Assembly: GCF_025950235.1 (NCBI RefSeq) | Contig: NZ_JAPDDT010000001.1 | Span: 62,001-126,000 of the forward strand | DNA: 64,000 nt | Direction: 5' to 3' | DNA from: Luteolibacter arcticus | Lineage (GTDB): Bacteria > Verrucomicrobiota > Verrucomicrobiia > Verrucomicrobiales > Akkermansiaceae | Shown: positions 9,378 to 17,903 of the stretch, piece after piece | How positions within the stretch are numbered: the stretch's first letter is position 1 | How the letters are laid out: every line of letters starts with the position of its first letter | Translations under genes and position numbers: made by a program | Notes under the pieces: generated by a model | Told to the model about the DNA's origin: nothing | Seen by the model: the letters and a program-made list of their open reading frames with translations, nothing else | Database searches by the model: none

Positions 9378-10058
9378 CTACTCAGCCGCGTTCGGAACGG
9401 CCTTCGGCTTCATCTTCGCCTTCACAAACTCGATGATGATTGGGAGCACCGAAATCCCGATGATGGCGAGAACGACGATTTCGAAATGGTCTTTTACCAC
9501 GATGTGACGTCCGCCAATCGTGAACTCCGCGTTCCCGAGGAACCATCCGGCCGGCAAGAGAAGGCCGACCCAGAGGACTGCTCCGATCACGTTGAAGGAC
9601 ATGAACCGCTTGTAATCCATCTCGCCCGAGCCGGCTACGAAGGGAGCGAAGGTGCGGACGATCGGGACAAAGCGGGCGAGAATGATGGTCTTGCCGCCGT
9701 ATCGAACGAAGAATTCGTTGGTCTTTGCGATGTGCTCGGGCTTCACGATGCGCGGGAATTTTCGCATCATCCACTGCCCGCATTTGCGGCCGATCCAGTA
9801 GTTCGCTGTATCTCCGAGGATGGCCGCTACAAGGAGAACGATCGCGGCGATCCAGACGTTCAGGCCGGCACTCGGGTCGGCGGCCAAGGCTCCGACGGCG
9901 AACAAGAGTGAATCTCCCGGCAAAAATGGAGTGACCACGAGGCCGGTTTCGCAAAAGACGATCAGGAACAGCAGCGCATAGACTAACCCACCATAGTCAC
10001 TGGTGAACTGGGTGAGGTGCTCTTGGATGTGCAGGATGAAATCGATGATTTCCTTCAT
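9378..10058 (-). CDS. DedA family membrane protein
   Basis: A 226-residue inner-membrane protein of the DedA (SNARE-associated/VTT) superfamily, whose members act in lipid flipping (undecaprenyl phosphate or phospholipid) and membrane homeostasis. Family marks are FCETGLVVTPFLPGDSLLFAVGALA, GDTANYWIGRKCG, the Arg motif ILARFVPIVRTFAPFVAGSGEM (key Arg, and Gly of the re-entrant loop) and about five hydrophobic segments. It overlaps gpsA by four bases (ATGA), so it is translationally coupled to glycerophospholipid synthesis genes. That fits a lipid-transport role. Confidence 0.92.
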   Translation of the reverse strand: MKEIIDFILHIQEHLTQFTSDYGGLVYALLFLIVFCETGLVVTPFLPGDSLLFAVGALAADPSAGLNVWIAAIVLLVAAILGDTANYWIGRKCGQWMMRKFPRIVKPEHIAKTNEFFVRYGGKTIILARFVPIVRTFAPFVAGSGEMDYKRFMSFNVIGAVLWVGLLLPAGWFLGNAEFTIGGRHIVVKDHFEIVVLAIIGISVLPIIIEFVKAKMKPKAVPNAAE

Positions 10059-11056
10059 GTGTTCTCGGGGCGGGGGTCGCGGCTGAGCAACTCGTGCATG
10101 GCACGGGCGGCGGGCTTGCCTTGGTAGAGGATCGAGTAAACGGAGTCGATGATCGGCGTGCGGACGTGGGCGCGGCTGGCGGCATCGTGGATCGAGAGCG
10201 TGTTCGGCACTCCTTCCGCGACCATGCCGAGTGACGTGGTCGCTTCTTCAAGCGACTTGCCGTGGCCGAGGGCGAGGCCGACGCGGTGGTTGCGCGAGTG
10301 CCGGGAAAAGCAGGTGGCGATCAGGTCGCCGACGCCGGAGAGGCCGGCGAAGGTTTCCGCCCGGCCGCCGAGCGCCACGCCGAGGCGGGTCATCTCGGCC
10401 AGCGCGCGGGTGACCAGCGCGGCGATGGCATTGTCGCCCAGACCAAGTCCCGAGGCGATGCCCGCGGCGATGGCATAGACGTTCTTGATCGCGCCGCCGA
10501 GCTCGATGCCGGCGAGATCGTCGCTGGTGTAGCTGCGGAAATGCGGGGCGGTGAAGAGTTCCTGGAGGTTCCGTGCGAGCGCTTCGTCCGTCGCGCCGAT
10601 GACCGCACAGGTCGCCAGATCCGCGGCGATTTCTTCGGCGTGGTTCGGGCCGGAGATCACCGCGATCGGGTTGTCCGGGAAGACATCGTGGAGGATCTCG
10701 CTCATCCGCTCGCCGGTATTGCGCTCGATGCCCTTGGCGCAGGAAAGCAGCACCGTTTCCCGCGGCAGGCCGACGAGGTCATTGGCGCACTGGCGGGTGG
10801 CGGCAGTAGGCACGCCGAATATGACCAGTGAATGGGCAGCGGCATCGGCTAGGGCGGTCGAGGCCCGAACATTCTCCGGCAGCACGATCTCCGTGAGATA
10901 GCGTGGGTTGCGGTGATGCGCGTTGATCGACTCCGCCACGGCTGCGTCGCGGCCGATCATCACCAGCGCGGAAAGCTTCGGCGCGAGCAGGACCGCCAGC
11001 GCGGTGCCAAAGGAGCCGGTGCCCAGGATGGCGGCGGAAGAAAAGGCGTCAGGCAT
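10055..11056 (-). CDS. gpsA: Glycerol-3-phosphate dehydrogenase [NAD(P)+]
   Basis: A 333-residue soluble enzyme that reduces dihydroxyacetone phosphate to sn-glycerol 3-phosphate, the backbone of phospholipids. The N-terminal Rossmann fold (AAILGTGSFGTALAVLLA), the segments SCAKGIE and ISGPNHAEEIA, the catalytic Lys in GGAIKNVYAIAAGI and SGVGDLIATCFSRHSRNHRVG all match the family over its full length. It overlaps plsY upstream (8 bases) and dedA downstream (4 bases), so product and user enzymes are coupled. Confidence 0.97.
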   Translation of the reverse strand: MPDAFSSAAILGTGSFGTALAVLLAPKLSALVMIGRDAAVAESINAHHRNPRYLTEIVLPENVRASTALADAAAHSLVIFGVPTAATRQCANDLVGLPRETVLLSCAKGIERNTGERMSEILHDVFPDNPIAVISGPNHAEEIAADLATCAVIGATDEALARNLQELFTAPHFRSYTSDDLAGIELGGAIKNVYAIAAGIASGLGLGDNAIAALVTRALAEMTRLGVALGGRAETFAGLSGVGDLIATCFSRHSRNHRVGLALGHGKSLEEATTSLGMVAEGVPNTLSIHDAASRAHVRTPIIDSVYSILYQGKPAARAMHELLSRDPRPENT

Positions 11057-11777
11057 TGGACTTCTTCTTGGGCTGGAACCGGTTCTCGGTGCCGTTCATC
11101 AGACGCTGGATATTTCCCCGGTGCTTCCAGATCGCCAATACCGCGATCACGACGGAAAAGACAAAGAGCGGTTTGTTCCAAGTGCCGGCTTCCCACAAGG
11201 TCCGGCCATCGGGGCCCTTGTGGAAACGCGCGCCGACATGGGTCAGGAGCGGCAGCGCGGCGGCGGCGGCGATGCTGGCAACGGAGACGTAGCGGGTGAT
11301 GGCGAAGGCCAGCAGCCAGACGGCGATCAGCAGCACTACGGCGAACGGCATCAGGCCCAGCAGCACACCGGCCGAGGTGGCGATGCCTTTGCCCCCCTTG
11401 AAGCCGACCCACGGCGAGTAGTTGTGGCCGAGGATGGCCAGGAGCGCCGTGGCCACATGGACCAACTGGCCGGTGAGTTGTTCCGCCGCAGGCAAGTGGA
11501 GTGCGAATGCATCCAGCGCGGGGATGGGAATGCCGACCTTGCGGCCTTCGATCTGCACCAGATTCAGGGCGATCACGACCGGGATGAATCCCTTCAGCGC
11601 ATCCAGGATCAGGCAGGTGATGCCGTGCTTCTTCCCGACGACCCGTAGCACGTTCGTCGCGCCGATATTGCCAGAGCCGTGCTGGCGGATGTCGATGCCC
11701 TTCATCCGGGCGATGAACAGGCCGAACGGGATCGAGCCGAGGAGAAACGCGATGAGCGGACAGAGCCAGAGCTGCAT
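11049..11777 (-). CDS. plsY: Glycerol-3-phosphate acyltransferase PlsY
   Basis: A 242-residue integral membrane acyltransferase that transfers an acyl group from acyl-phosphate to glycerol 3-phosphate, the first step of phosphatidic acid synthesis. The family motifs are LLGSIPFGLFIAR, the Gly-rich phosphate loop DIRQHGSGNIGATNVLRV, LGHNYSPWVGFKGGKGIATSAGVLL and IRHRENI-like KHRGNIQRL. The ATG at 11777 starts right before the first helix; a GTG 13 codons upstream (11816) is the alternative. The loop after residue about 85 contains a short insertion. It lies about 50 bases after the repeat-protein gene and overlaps gpsA by 8 bases. Confidence 0.94.
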   Translation of the reverse strand: MQLWLCPLIAFLLGSIPFGLFIARMKGIDIRQHGSGNIGATNVLRVVGKKHGITCLILDALKGFIPVVIALNLVQIEGRKVGIPIPALDAFALHLPAAEQLTGQLVHVATALLAILGHNYSPWVGFKGGKGIATSAGVLLGLMPFAVVLLIAVWLLAFAITRYVSVASIAAAAALPLLTHVGARFHKGPDGRTLWEAGTWNKPLFVFSVVIAVLAIWKHRGNIQRLMNGTENRFQPKKKSNA

Positions 11778-11830
11778 GGGCGCGGCTTGGGTAGTCGAAA
11801 GGGCGGGGGATGTCACCCCCCGAATCCCGG

Positions 11831-13750
11831 CTACCGGCGAGAGGCCCGGCGGGCCAGATCGAGCAGCTTGGCTTCGTGGGCAAGCTCGTCGGCCAGCCGG
11901 CTGCGGCCGTTTTCAGGGGCCCGGGCGAGCCAGCCCTGCCAGTCGCCGCCTGTGTAGAGAAGCCGGCGGACGGCCGATTCCCAAAGCTGGCCGGTGTTCG
12001 CGGCTCCAGCGGAGGCCTCCAGAATCTTCAGCGAGGCCTCCGGATCGACGGACACCTGGATTCCTGCCAGGACCACTTGGCCTTGCTGTCGGGCCGGGCC
12101 ATCCGGCAGGCGCGAAAGCCAGTTCCGGGCCGCGGGCAGATCGTAGGGGGCCCACAATTTGATCGCCTGGGCCACCTCTGGGACGCCCGGATCGGTGTCG
12201 AGCAAGGCTTCGGCCGCGGCAGCGGGGTCAAAGCGGAAGCTCGCTTCGGGAAACGGCGGCTTGGCGTTTGCCGGGACCGGGTATTCGAGGGCACCTGCCA
12301 GTTCCGGCCAGTAGTTCGCGATCTCCCGGTTGTTGCGGCGCCATAGATTGGTCGCGTCGAGTGACGACGCTGGCACCCGCTTGGAGAGCAGGGCGGCCTT
12401 GTCGGGAAAGGCGCGGGCGGCTTGGGCCGCGAGCTCGCAGGCCATCTCGCCGGTCCAGCCCAAGGCAGCAAGGGCCTCTTTCGGATCGTCGTGCTCGTGC
12501 AAGGCCGCCAGCCAGCGTTCGCAGGCGTGCTCGGGATTGTCGGCGATGCGGATCGCCTCCAGCCGGGGGCTTTCGCGCAGGGGAATCGCCAGTTCATCGG
12601 CGAGCGCCAAGGCTGCTTCGGGTTCGCGGCGATACATCGTGATCAGGAGATCGAGGGCCGTGGGAGTGTCAGTCGTGGCGAGGGCTCGGACGATGCGGGC
12701 GGCGATCCCGGGCTGCCGATCAAGGCGAAGCCAGTAGATGGCGTCCTTACTCGATTTGTTAGATGGATCTAACAGCCACGCGAGAGCGCCCTCCGGATCC
12801 GCCGCGAGCCAGGGCTTCACGGCCACGTAAAGATTGGGTGGCTCGCCGATCACCTTGCGCAGCATGGCATTCCCGGCCATGAGCTTTGCGGTTTCCTCCG
12901 GATGGGTGCGAAACGAGGCGCGCAACATCACGTCGAGCCGCAGGTGCCGCGAGGTGAAGCCTTCGCCGGATTTATCGAAGTCGAGGATGTAGCGGATCGC
13001 CGCAGGCCCATCGCGGAAGGCCCAAGTCATGGCCAGATGATTGGCGGCTTGGCTACGGTCGGCCGGGGGCAGGGTCATCACCGCGGCGGCGGCAGCGGCG
13101 GGGTCTTGGCGCGCCCAAGCGCCGAAGATCGAGCCAATCGGGGTGTGCCAGACCGCGGCTCGCCTGCCTTCCGCCTTGCTGCCATCGCCGAGTGGTTCGG
13201 GCGCGGCCTTCGGCATGGCTCGATAGCGGCGGAGTGCCTCCGCGGGGGCCTTGCCCGCCAAGGTCCGCAAGGCCGCCACGGCGAAGTCTGCACGATGGTT
13301 CGCGGCGAGCTGGTCCCAAGCCGACGCGGCATTCATATCCGCCAGCGCGGAGAACGACTCGGGAGTGAGATCGACCGGTCGGCCGGTGCGGGTGGCAAGT
13401 TCTTCCCGGGCGAGCACCTGCAAGAGATCGTCACCTTGTACCGGGTGGCCATCGCGCCGCTTGGCAAAGAGCGCGGGCAGCCTTTGCAGATCCTCTGCCG
13501 TGGTCTCGCTGGCAAACTCGTCCCAGCGGTCCGCCCACTGGTTCATGGGTCGGATCCCGAAATCTTCGGCCAGCGCTTCGATCGAAGTCTTCCGCGGATC
13601 GGGGCGTTCACGCTTCGTTTTCGTCGGAGCCATGGGAAGGGCCACCACGGGAGCCGCAGGGTGGGAAAAGTGCCCGGCCGCGAAGCGGGTGAGCACCCAC
13701 GTGGCCGCGAAGCAGGCGACCGGGATCAGGAAGGAGCGGAAGGATTTCAT
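11831..13750 (-). CDS. Exported helical-repeat protein partnered with ECF sigma fusion
   Basis: A 639-residue protein with a signal or anchor helix at residues 4-24 (FRSFLIPVACFAATWVLTRFA), a short basic linker, then about 560 residues of helical repeats. Recurrent units carry a Trp, then Asp-Pro, an Ala-Ala run, Trp, and later Leu-Pro-Ala-Asp-Arg, for example WARQDPAAAAAAVMTLPPADR, WLAADPEGALAWLLD and LWAPYDLPAARNWLSRLPDGPAR. The same unit recurs in the C-terminal region of the upstream sigma fusion, so the two are related. The start at 13750 overlaps the sigma gene's stop (ATGA). No enzymatic motif is seen; a scaffold or sensor outside the cytoplasm is inferred. Confidence 0.78.
   Translation of the reverse strand: MKSFRSFLIPVACFAATWVLTRFAAGHFSHPAAPVVALPMAPTKTKRERPDPRKTSIEALAEDFGIRPMNQWADRWDEFASETTAEDLQRLPALFAKRRDGHPVQGDDLLQVLAREELATRTGRPVDLTPESFSALADMNAASAWDQLAANHRADFAVAALRTLAGKAPAEALRRYRAMPKAAPEPLGDGSKAEGRRAAVWHTPIGSIFGAWARQDPAAAAAAVMTLPPADRSQAANHLAMTWAFRDGPAAIRYILDFDKSGEGFTSRHLRLDVMLRASFRTHPEETAKLMAGNAMLRKVIGEPPNLYVAVKPWLAADPEGALAWLLDPSNKSSKDAIYWLRLDRQPGIAARIVRALATTDTPTALDLLITMYRREPEAALALADELAIPLRESPRLEAIRIADNPEHACERWLAALHEHDDPKEALAALGWTGEMACELAAQAARAFPDKAALLSKRVPASSLDATNLWRRNNREIANYWPELAGALEYPVPANAKPPFPEASFRFDPAAAAEALLDTDPGVPEVAQAIKLWAPYDLPAARNWLSRLPDGPARQQGQVVLAGIQVSVDPEASLKILEASAGAANTGQLWESAVRRLLYTGGDWQGWLARAPENGRSRLADELAHEAKLLDLARRASRR
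12757..12774. repeat. Perfect 18-bp palindrome made of two TGTTAGA motifs
   Basis: TGTTAGATGGATCTAACA: two copies of the window-wide TGTTAGA heptamer, head to head, extended to 8-bp arms around GG/CC. It lies inside the coding region of the repeat protein, where it encodes Leu-Leu-Asp-Pro-Ser-Asn. Confidence 0.75.
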
Positions 13751-16161
13751 GGGGCGATTTGTTGGAGGGCTTCGCGGATCTGAGGAACGTCTCCGCCGCC
13801 ATAGCTTGGATTGCCCACGAGGCGTTGGAGGCCTCCGACGGCGGCGCGCCGGTCGGCAGGGGGAAGCGATTTCAACCACTCCACCGCGGCGGCGGAGTCA
13901 TCCCGCAACGCCCGGAGCGCCATTTGTGGAAGCAGCTCTTGCTCCCGTGCTTCAGCGGAGGCCAACGCGGCGATGTTCATGGCTTCCTCGTAGCTGCCGC
14001 GTCCGCAGGCATCTGCCGCGATCCATTTCAGCATGTCGTCCGCCGCCTCCCGGGGGATCTTGTCTAACAGGCCCTGCGCGGTGCCATCGCCAAGTCCTGC
14101 CTCAAGGTGCTGATGGAGTGCATTGCGGGCCATGGTGCGCACCGATGCGTTCTCGTCCGAGAACAATTCGAGCAAGGCCTCCGGCGTGCAGGTGGCCTTT
14201 CCCAATTCTTCCGTGCCAAGCCAGATGTCCGCCTCTGCCGCCCAGCGGATGGCGGCCGGAGCATCCTTTTCCAGCCAACCGGAAAGGACGTCGTCCGCAA
14301 GCCCGCGGATGCCGCGATAGTGGGTGAAGCGGGCGGAGTGATCGGGCAACAGCGCGAGCGCTCGCTGCGGATCTTCCTTGGCGGCGAAGCTGAGTGCCGG
14401 AGCCAGGTGGTAGGTATTGAAGGAGCCCTCAAGCGATCGAACGGTCTCTAACAAACGCCACGGATCCTTGGCCGAGAGACCGCTGGAGATGACTTCATAG
14501 ATGGCATCGCGCTCGGGTCCCGGTGGGGTGGATTGCAGGTGGCGGATCACTGCTTCGGGATCGGTCGCTGCGAGTTGCCCGGTCTCGCGGCTGACGGTTT
14601 CGGTGCGGATTTTCCCCGGAGGAAGGGTTTCCGATGCCGGCGGCTGGCCGACCACCGTCAGCATTTGTGCACGGAGCACAGGCCATGGAAGAGCCCCGGC
14701 GTGTTTGATTGCTTGCTGGCGGTCCTTCTGTGCCAGTTGCCAGAAGGCCATGTGGATTTCCTCCAGCTCACCCACCTTCGGTTCGTCCTCCGGCTTCCGC
14801 TTGAGAAGCGCCTCTACCAGACGATGCGCCTTCTCGTATTTCAGGACTGGATTGGGGTAAAGGTGGCCCTCGTCCTCGATGGCCCACGCGACGGACGGAT
14901 CGATCGCCGCAAGCAATCCGGCGACGTCGTCATTTTGTCGAAGGATGTCGCGGGCAAGCGTTTGCCGGTCGACGGACGGCATCGCCAGGAAGGCAGCGGC
15001 GGCGGCCTTCGAATCGATCTCAAGCCAGCGGACGAGCATCCGTGTCGCAAGGGACGACGAGCGGTCCAGCCCGTATTCAAAAGCGGAGGCTGGTTTGAGT
15101 TCGACCCAGCGTCGTGCCGCGAGGTTGTAGGCTGTGCCAAAGGTGCCCATGCCCTCGGAAAGATCGCCGATGTCATCCTCGGCCATGATGGCACGCAGGT
15201 CGGCGACGGTGGCTTGGGGAAGAAACTCGACCAATGGCGCGAGGCGTCCGGCGAGGATGCTTTCCAGCACCTGATCCAGTGAGCGCTCCATGCGGACCGG
15301 TCGCGGGGCAAGAGCGATACCGGTCGGCTGAGCCACCGTCTTCGGCGAAGAGGTCTCGGAGATGGAAGCTGGCGCAGAGACCACGACAGGAGGCGGAAGC
15401 GGCTTGCGCTCGCCCTGCCAGCCAAGGGCTCCGCCGGCCAAGGCCAGCGCGGCGCACGCAGCGACCTTGGTGCCAGAGATCGCTCCGGCCACCGCGCCGC
15501 CCATGGCTTGCTGTTTCAAGGCAGCAGCGGCGACTTGTTCTGCTGCCGGAAGCTTCGCCGACGAGACGGCGAAAGCGGCGACAACGGCGGCAGTGGTCCG
15601 TGTGCCACTCAGCCCTTGGGCGAGGCGGGCGAGCGCACGTTCGACCCGCTTCTGGCAGGCGGCTTCCGACTTGCCGACGGCGGTCGCCATCTGCCGGTAA
15701 TCCTCGCCTCCGCAGCAGTGGCGGAGCACCAGTTCGCGGTCGAGTTCCGGCAGCTTGTCGAGCGCCTCGTCGAGCCGGTCGTAGATTTCGGGACGATTCA
15801 TCGCTTCGGGTTCCGGTTGGAGTGGCAGGCGGGAAAGCCGGGTCTCCTTGCGCGCCAGGGTGCTGGCTTCGAAGTAGGCCGTGCGATGCAGCCAGGCCCG
15901 CAGGCGCTCAGGATGGCGGGCGACCGCCGCTGCTTTTATCGCCAGACGGGCGAAGGCATGCTGCGCCGCTTCCTCCGCCAGCGCCGCGGATCCCAACCGC
16001 CGATGCGCGACTTGGAAGACCAGCGGCAAGTGCCTCCGGACGAGTTCGGTGAAGGCTGGTTCGCTGCGCGTGTCGCGGAACCATTCCAATAAACTGCGGT
16101 CGTCCTTTTCTTCGGGCATGGGTATCGCTTTTCCCATGTACGTCTCCGCCGTGATGGTCAC
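13747..16161 (-). CDS. ECF sigma factor fused to membrane helix and extracytoplasmic repeat domain
   Basis: An 804-residue fusion. Residues about 34-106 are sigma-70 region 2 (FTELVRRHLPLVFQVAHRRLG, AEEAAQHAFARL, LRAWLHRTAYFEA). Residues about 125-185 are region 4 (LDKLPELDRELVLRHCCGGEDYRQMATAVGKSEAACQKRVERALARL). A membrane helix follows at about 230-248, then a Pro-rich linker and about 550 residues of WLxxDPxAA-type helical repeats. Ordinary ECF factors stop near residue 190. The layout suggests a membrane-held sigma factor whose outer domain senses or binds something, perhaps released by proteolysis; that is inference. Met9 or Met15 could be the true start. It is the first gene of a run with the repeat protein, plsY, gpsA and dedA. 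Confidence 0.85.
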   Translation of the reverse strand: MTITAETYMGKAIPMPEEKDDRSLLEWFRDTRSEPAFTELVRRHLPLVFQVAHRRLGSAALAEEAAQHAFARLAIKAAAVARHPERLRAWLHRTAYFEASTLARKETRLSRLPLQPEPEAMNRPEIYDRLDEALDKLPELDRELVLRHCCGGEDYRQMATAVGKSEAACQKRVERALARLAQGLSGTRTTAAVVAAFAVSSAKLPAAEQVAAAALKQQAMGGAVAGAISGTKVAACAALALAGGALGWQGERKPLPPPVVVSAPASISETSSPKTVAQPTGIALAPRPVRMERSLDQVLESILAGRLAPLVEFLPQATVADLRAIMAEDDIGDLSEGMGTFGTAYNLAARRWVELKPASAFEYGLDRSSSLATRMLVRWLEIDSKAAAAAFLAMPSVDRQTLARDILRQNDDVAGLLAAIDPSVAWAIEDEGHLYPNPVLKYEKAHRLVEALLKRKPEDEPKVGELEEIHMAFWQLAQKDRQQAIKHAGALPWPVLRAQMLTVVGQPPASETLPPGKIRTETVSRETGQLAATDPEAVIRHLQSTPPGPERDAIYEVISSGLSAKDPWRLLETVRSLEGSFNTYHLAPALSFAAKEDPQRALALLPDHSARFTHYRGIRGLADDVLSGWLEKDAPAAIRWAAEADIWLGTEELGKATCTPEALLELFSDENASVRTMARNALHQHLEAGLGDGTAQGLLDKIPREAADDMLKWIAADACGRGSYEEAMNIAALASAEAREQELLPQMALRALRDDSAAAVEWLKSLPPADRRAAVGGLQRLVGNPSYGGGDVPQIREALQQIAP

Positions 16162-16196
16162 ACGACAGGAATCTTCCGTGAACGGAGATTTTTTCC

Positions 16197-16586
16197 TCAG
16201 TTCCAGACGCGGGTGATGCCGTAGGCATCGAGCTTCTGGTCGCAGGAAAGCACCGGCAGAGCGCGGATCTGCGACTCGGCGACAAGCAGGCGGTCGAAAG
16301 GATCGCGATGATGCTGCGGGAGAAAGGCGGCCCGGCGCATGGCTTGCCAGCCGGGGGAAATCATTTCGAAGCCGATCTTGGAAAGCACCTCGGGCAGATC
16401 TTCGCGGTCTCCCCAGTCAACCTGGAGCTTGCCGAGCGAGGTCTTGATGGCGACCTCCCACAGGCTGGCGAGCGAGACCAGCGAGCGGGACGCCGGGTCT
16501 TCGATGCGTCGCGCGACCCGGTCAGGAAGGCGCGGGCTGTCTTCGAGGAAGAAGATGAGGGTGCAGGTATCGACCAAGTGATCCAT
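16197..16586 (-). CDS. vapC: VapC-type PIN-domain toxin
   Basis: A 129-residue PIN-domain ribonuclease, the toxin of a type II toxin-antitoxin pair. The acidic metal-binding residues are in place: Asp6 in HLVDTCTL, Glu in SLWEVAIKTSLGKL, Asp in HRDPFDRLLVAES and a further Asp in LSCDQKLDAYG. This subclass (WEVAIK...DPFDRLL) commonly pairs with Phd-type antitoxins, as here. It starts three bases after the antitoxin stop. RNA target unknown. Confidence 0.92.
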   Translation of the reverse strand: MDHLVDTCTLIFFLEDSPRLPDRVARRIEDPASRSLVSLASLWEVAIKTSLGKLQVDWGDREDLPEVLSKIGFEMISPGWQAMRRAAFLPQHHRDPFDRLLVAESQIRALPVLSCDQKLDAYGITRVWN

Positions 16587-16589
16587 GGC

Positions 16590-16886
16590 TCAGGGCTGCT
16601 TTTTCAGGGGCCTGGTCATGGGCTCTTCCGCCACCTTCAGTGCAGGCGGCTCGAAGTCGCCAAAGAAGTCCTCAAAGCCAGTTTCGGAGTCTTCAAAGCT
16701 TTGAGAGATATAGAAATCCGCCGACTTAAGACAGCCACGCTTGGGGGCAAGTGCGGGGCGGTATGGGTGGAGTTCCGCCACGATCTTCCCATGCCGCGTG
16801 AGGGCGATAGCTTCACCGCCGCTCTCCAACTCCGCAACGAGAGCCGAGAGCTTGGTTTTGGCGTCGTAAAGACCCACTTCTTTCAT
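16590..16886 (-). CDS. Phd/YefM-type antitoxin
   Basis: A 98-residue protein whose first 50 residues match Phd/YefM DNA-binding antitoxins (MKEVGLYDAKTKLSALVAELESGGEAIALTRHGKIVAEL). The C-terminal part is longer than usual, acidic and aromatic (FEDSETGFEDFFGDFEPP), as expected for a toxin-neutralising tail, and ends in a basic-proline stretch. It precedes the VapC-like toxin gene by three bases, the usual antitoxin-first order with self-repression. Confidence 0.9.
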   Translation of the reverse strand: MKEVGLYDAKTKLSALVAELESGGEAIALTRHGKIVAELHPYRPALAPKRGCLKSADFYISQSFEDSETGFEDFFGDFEPPALKVAEEPMTRPLKKQP

Positions 16887-16938
16887 GGGGTCAGACTAGT
16901 CGGGTCTGAATTCGTTGCAAGGGAAAATACACCCCGAA

Positions 16939-17811
16939 TTAAATCGGCGTCACATCCACCGACACCTTGAGCGTGTGGCTCAAGCCGCCGACGGTGACGC
17001 CGCGCAAGGGGGAGACGTCGCGGTAATCGCGGCCGGTTGCCACGGTGATGTGGCGCTCGCCGGGGCGGACGTTGTTGGTGGGATCGAAGTCCAGCCATCC
17101 CTGCCCGGGCACGAAAACCGAAACCCAGGCGTGCGATGCATCCGCTCCGACAAGCTTCGCCTTGCCGGGCGGTGGCAGGGTTTCCAGATAGCCGGAGACG
17201 TACCGCGCCGGCAACCCGATCGAGCGCAGTGAGGCGATCATCAACTGCGCGAAGTCCTGGCACACACCGCGGCGGTTCTGCAGCACCTCCAGCACCGGCG
17301 TGGCGACGGTGGTGAAGTCGGGATCGAATTTGAACTCGTGGAAGATCCGCGCATTGAACGCCGACACGGCTTCGAGCACGCAGCGGCCCGGTGTGAAATC
17401 GGCTCGTGCAAACTCCGCCAATTCCGGCAGCACGGGGATCAGCGGCGATGACAGCGCGAAAGCCCGGGCGTCGAGCGATGCGGGGTCCTTCGAGGTGCGG
17501 AGCTGTTCTAACAACCGGTCCCACGGTCCGCCCGCTTCGAGGGGGAGCTGGCCGGCAGAAAGTACCTCCACTTCACTCTCCGCGGTGATGACCAACTCCG
17601 GATGCGGCCGCTGAATGGAGAAGTAGTCGATGTGGTTGCCGAATGAGTCCCGGCGATTGCGGTGAAACTCCGGCTGCGGATCGATGCTCAGCTTCCATTT
17701 CAAGCAGCGCTGTCCTGGCAAATCCACCGGGCGCAACCGGGCCTCGTTGTGGCACAAGTTCGCCGGCGTGTCGTAGCGGTAGGTGGTCCGGTGGCGGATG
17801 CGGTAGCGCAT
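16939..17811 (-). CDS. Transglutaminase-like protease-fold protein (COG1305 type)
   Basis: A 290-residue cytoplasmic protein. The N-terminal beta domain (MRYRIRHRTTYRYDTPANLCHNEARLRP) is the usual bacterial transglutaminase N-terminal region. The core has a catalytic triad Cys184 (RRGVCQDFAQ), His227 (DASHAWVSV) and Asp243 (WLDFDPTNN). Such proteins are consistently coded beside circularly permuted ATP-grasp and alpha-E proteins in a predicted peptide synthesis and cleavage system; here that partner lies 92 bases upstream on the same strand. I chose the start at 17811. An in-frame extension upstream is encoded by a CAGATGG-type repeat and is not family-like. Confidence 0.92.
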   Translation of the reverse strand: MRYRIRHRTTYRYDTPANLCHNEARLRPVDLPGQRCLKWKLSIDPQPEFHRNRRDSFGNHIDYFSIQRPHPELVITAESEVEVLSAGQLPLEAGGPWDRLLEQLRTSKDPASLDARAFALSSPLIPVLPELAEFARADFTPGRCVLEAVSAFNARIFHEFKFDPDFTTVATPVLEVLQNRRGVCQDFAQLMIASLRSIGLPARYVSGYLETLPPPGKAKLVGADASHAWVSVFVPGQGWLDFDPTNNVRPGERHITVATGRDYRDVSPLRGVTVGGLSHTLKVSVDVTPI

Positions 17812-17816
17812 GAAGG

Positions 17817-17896
17817 AGATGGCAGATGGAAGATGGTGGATGTCAGATGCAGGCGGGTAGCGGCTTTCTTCAATCTGCCATCTACGATCTGCCATC
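17817..17896. repeat. CAGATGG inverted-repeat spacer
   Basis: The spacer between the ATP-grasp and transglutaminase genes is built from GATGGCAGAT-like units on one side (17817-17849) and their reverse complements (ATCTGCCATC) on the other (17871-17896). It can form an imperfect hairpin within an intercistronic region. It is of low complexity and distinct from the coding sequence around it. Confidence 0.55.
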
Positions 17897-17903
17897 GGCG
17901 AGC

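Noticed and set aside
16172..16198. AATCT.CCG/CGG.AGATT with a following T-run as a terminator
   Set aside because: The T-run is on the plus strand where no gene ends; for the minus-strand genes the orientation is wrong.
17812..17895. A 28-residue N-terminal extension of the transglutaminase
   Set aside because: It is encoded by an intergenic repeat, and the conserved domain starts at 17811.
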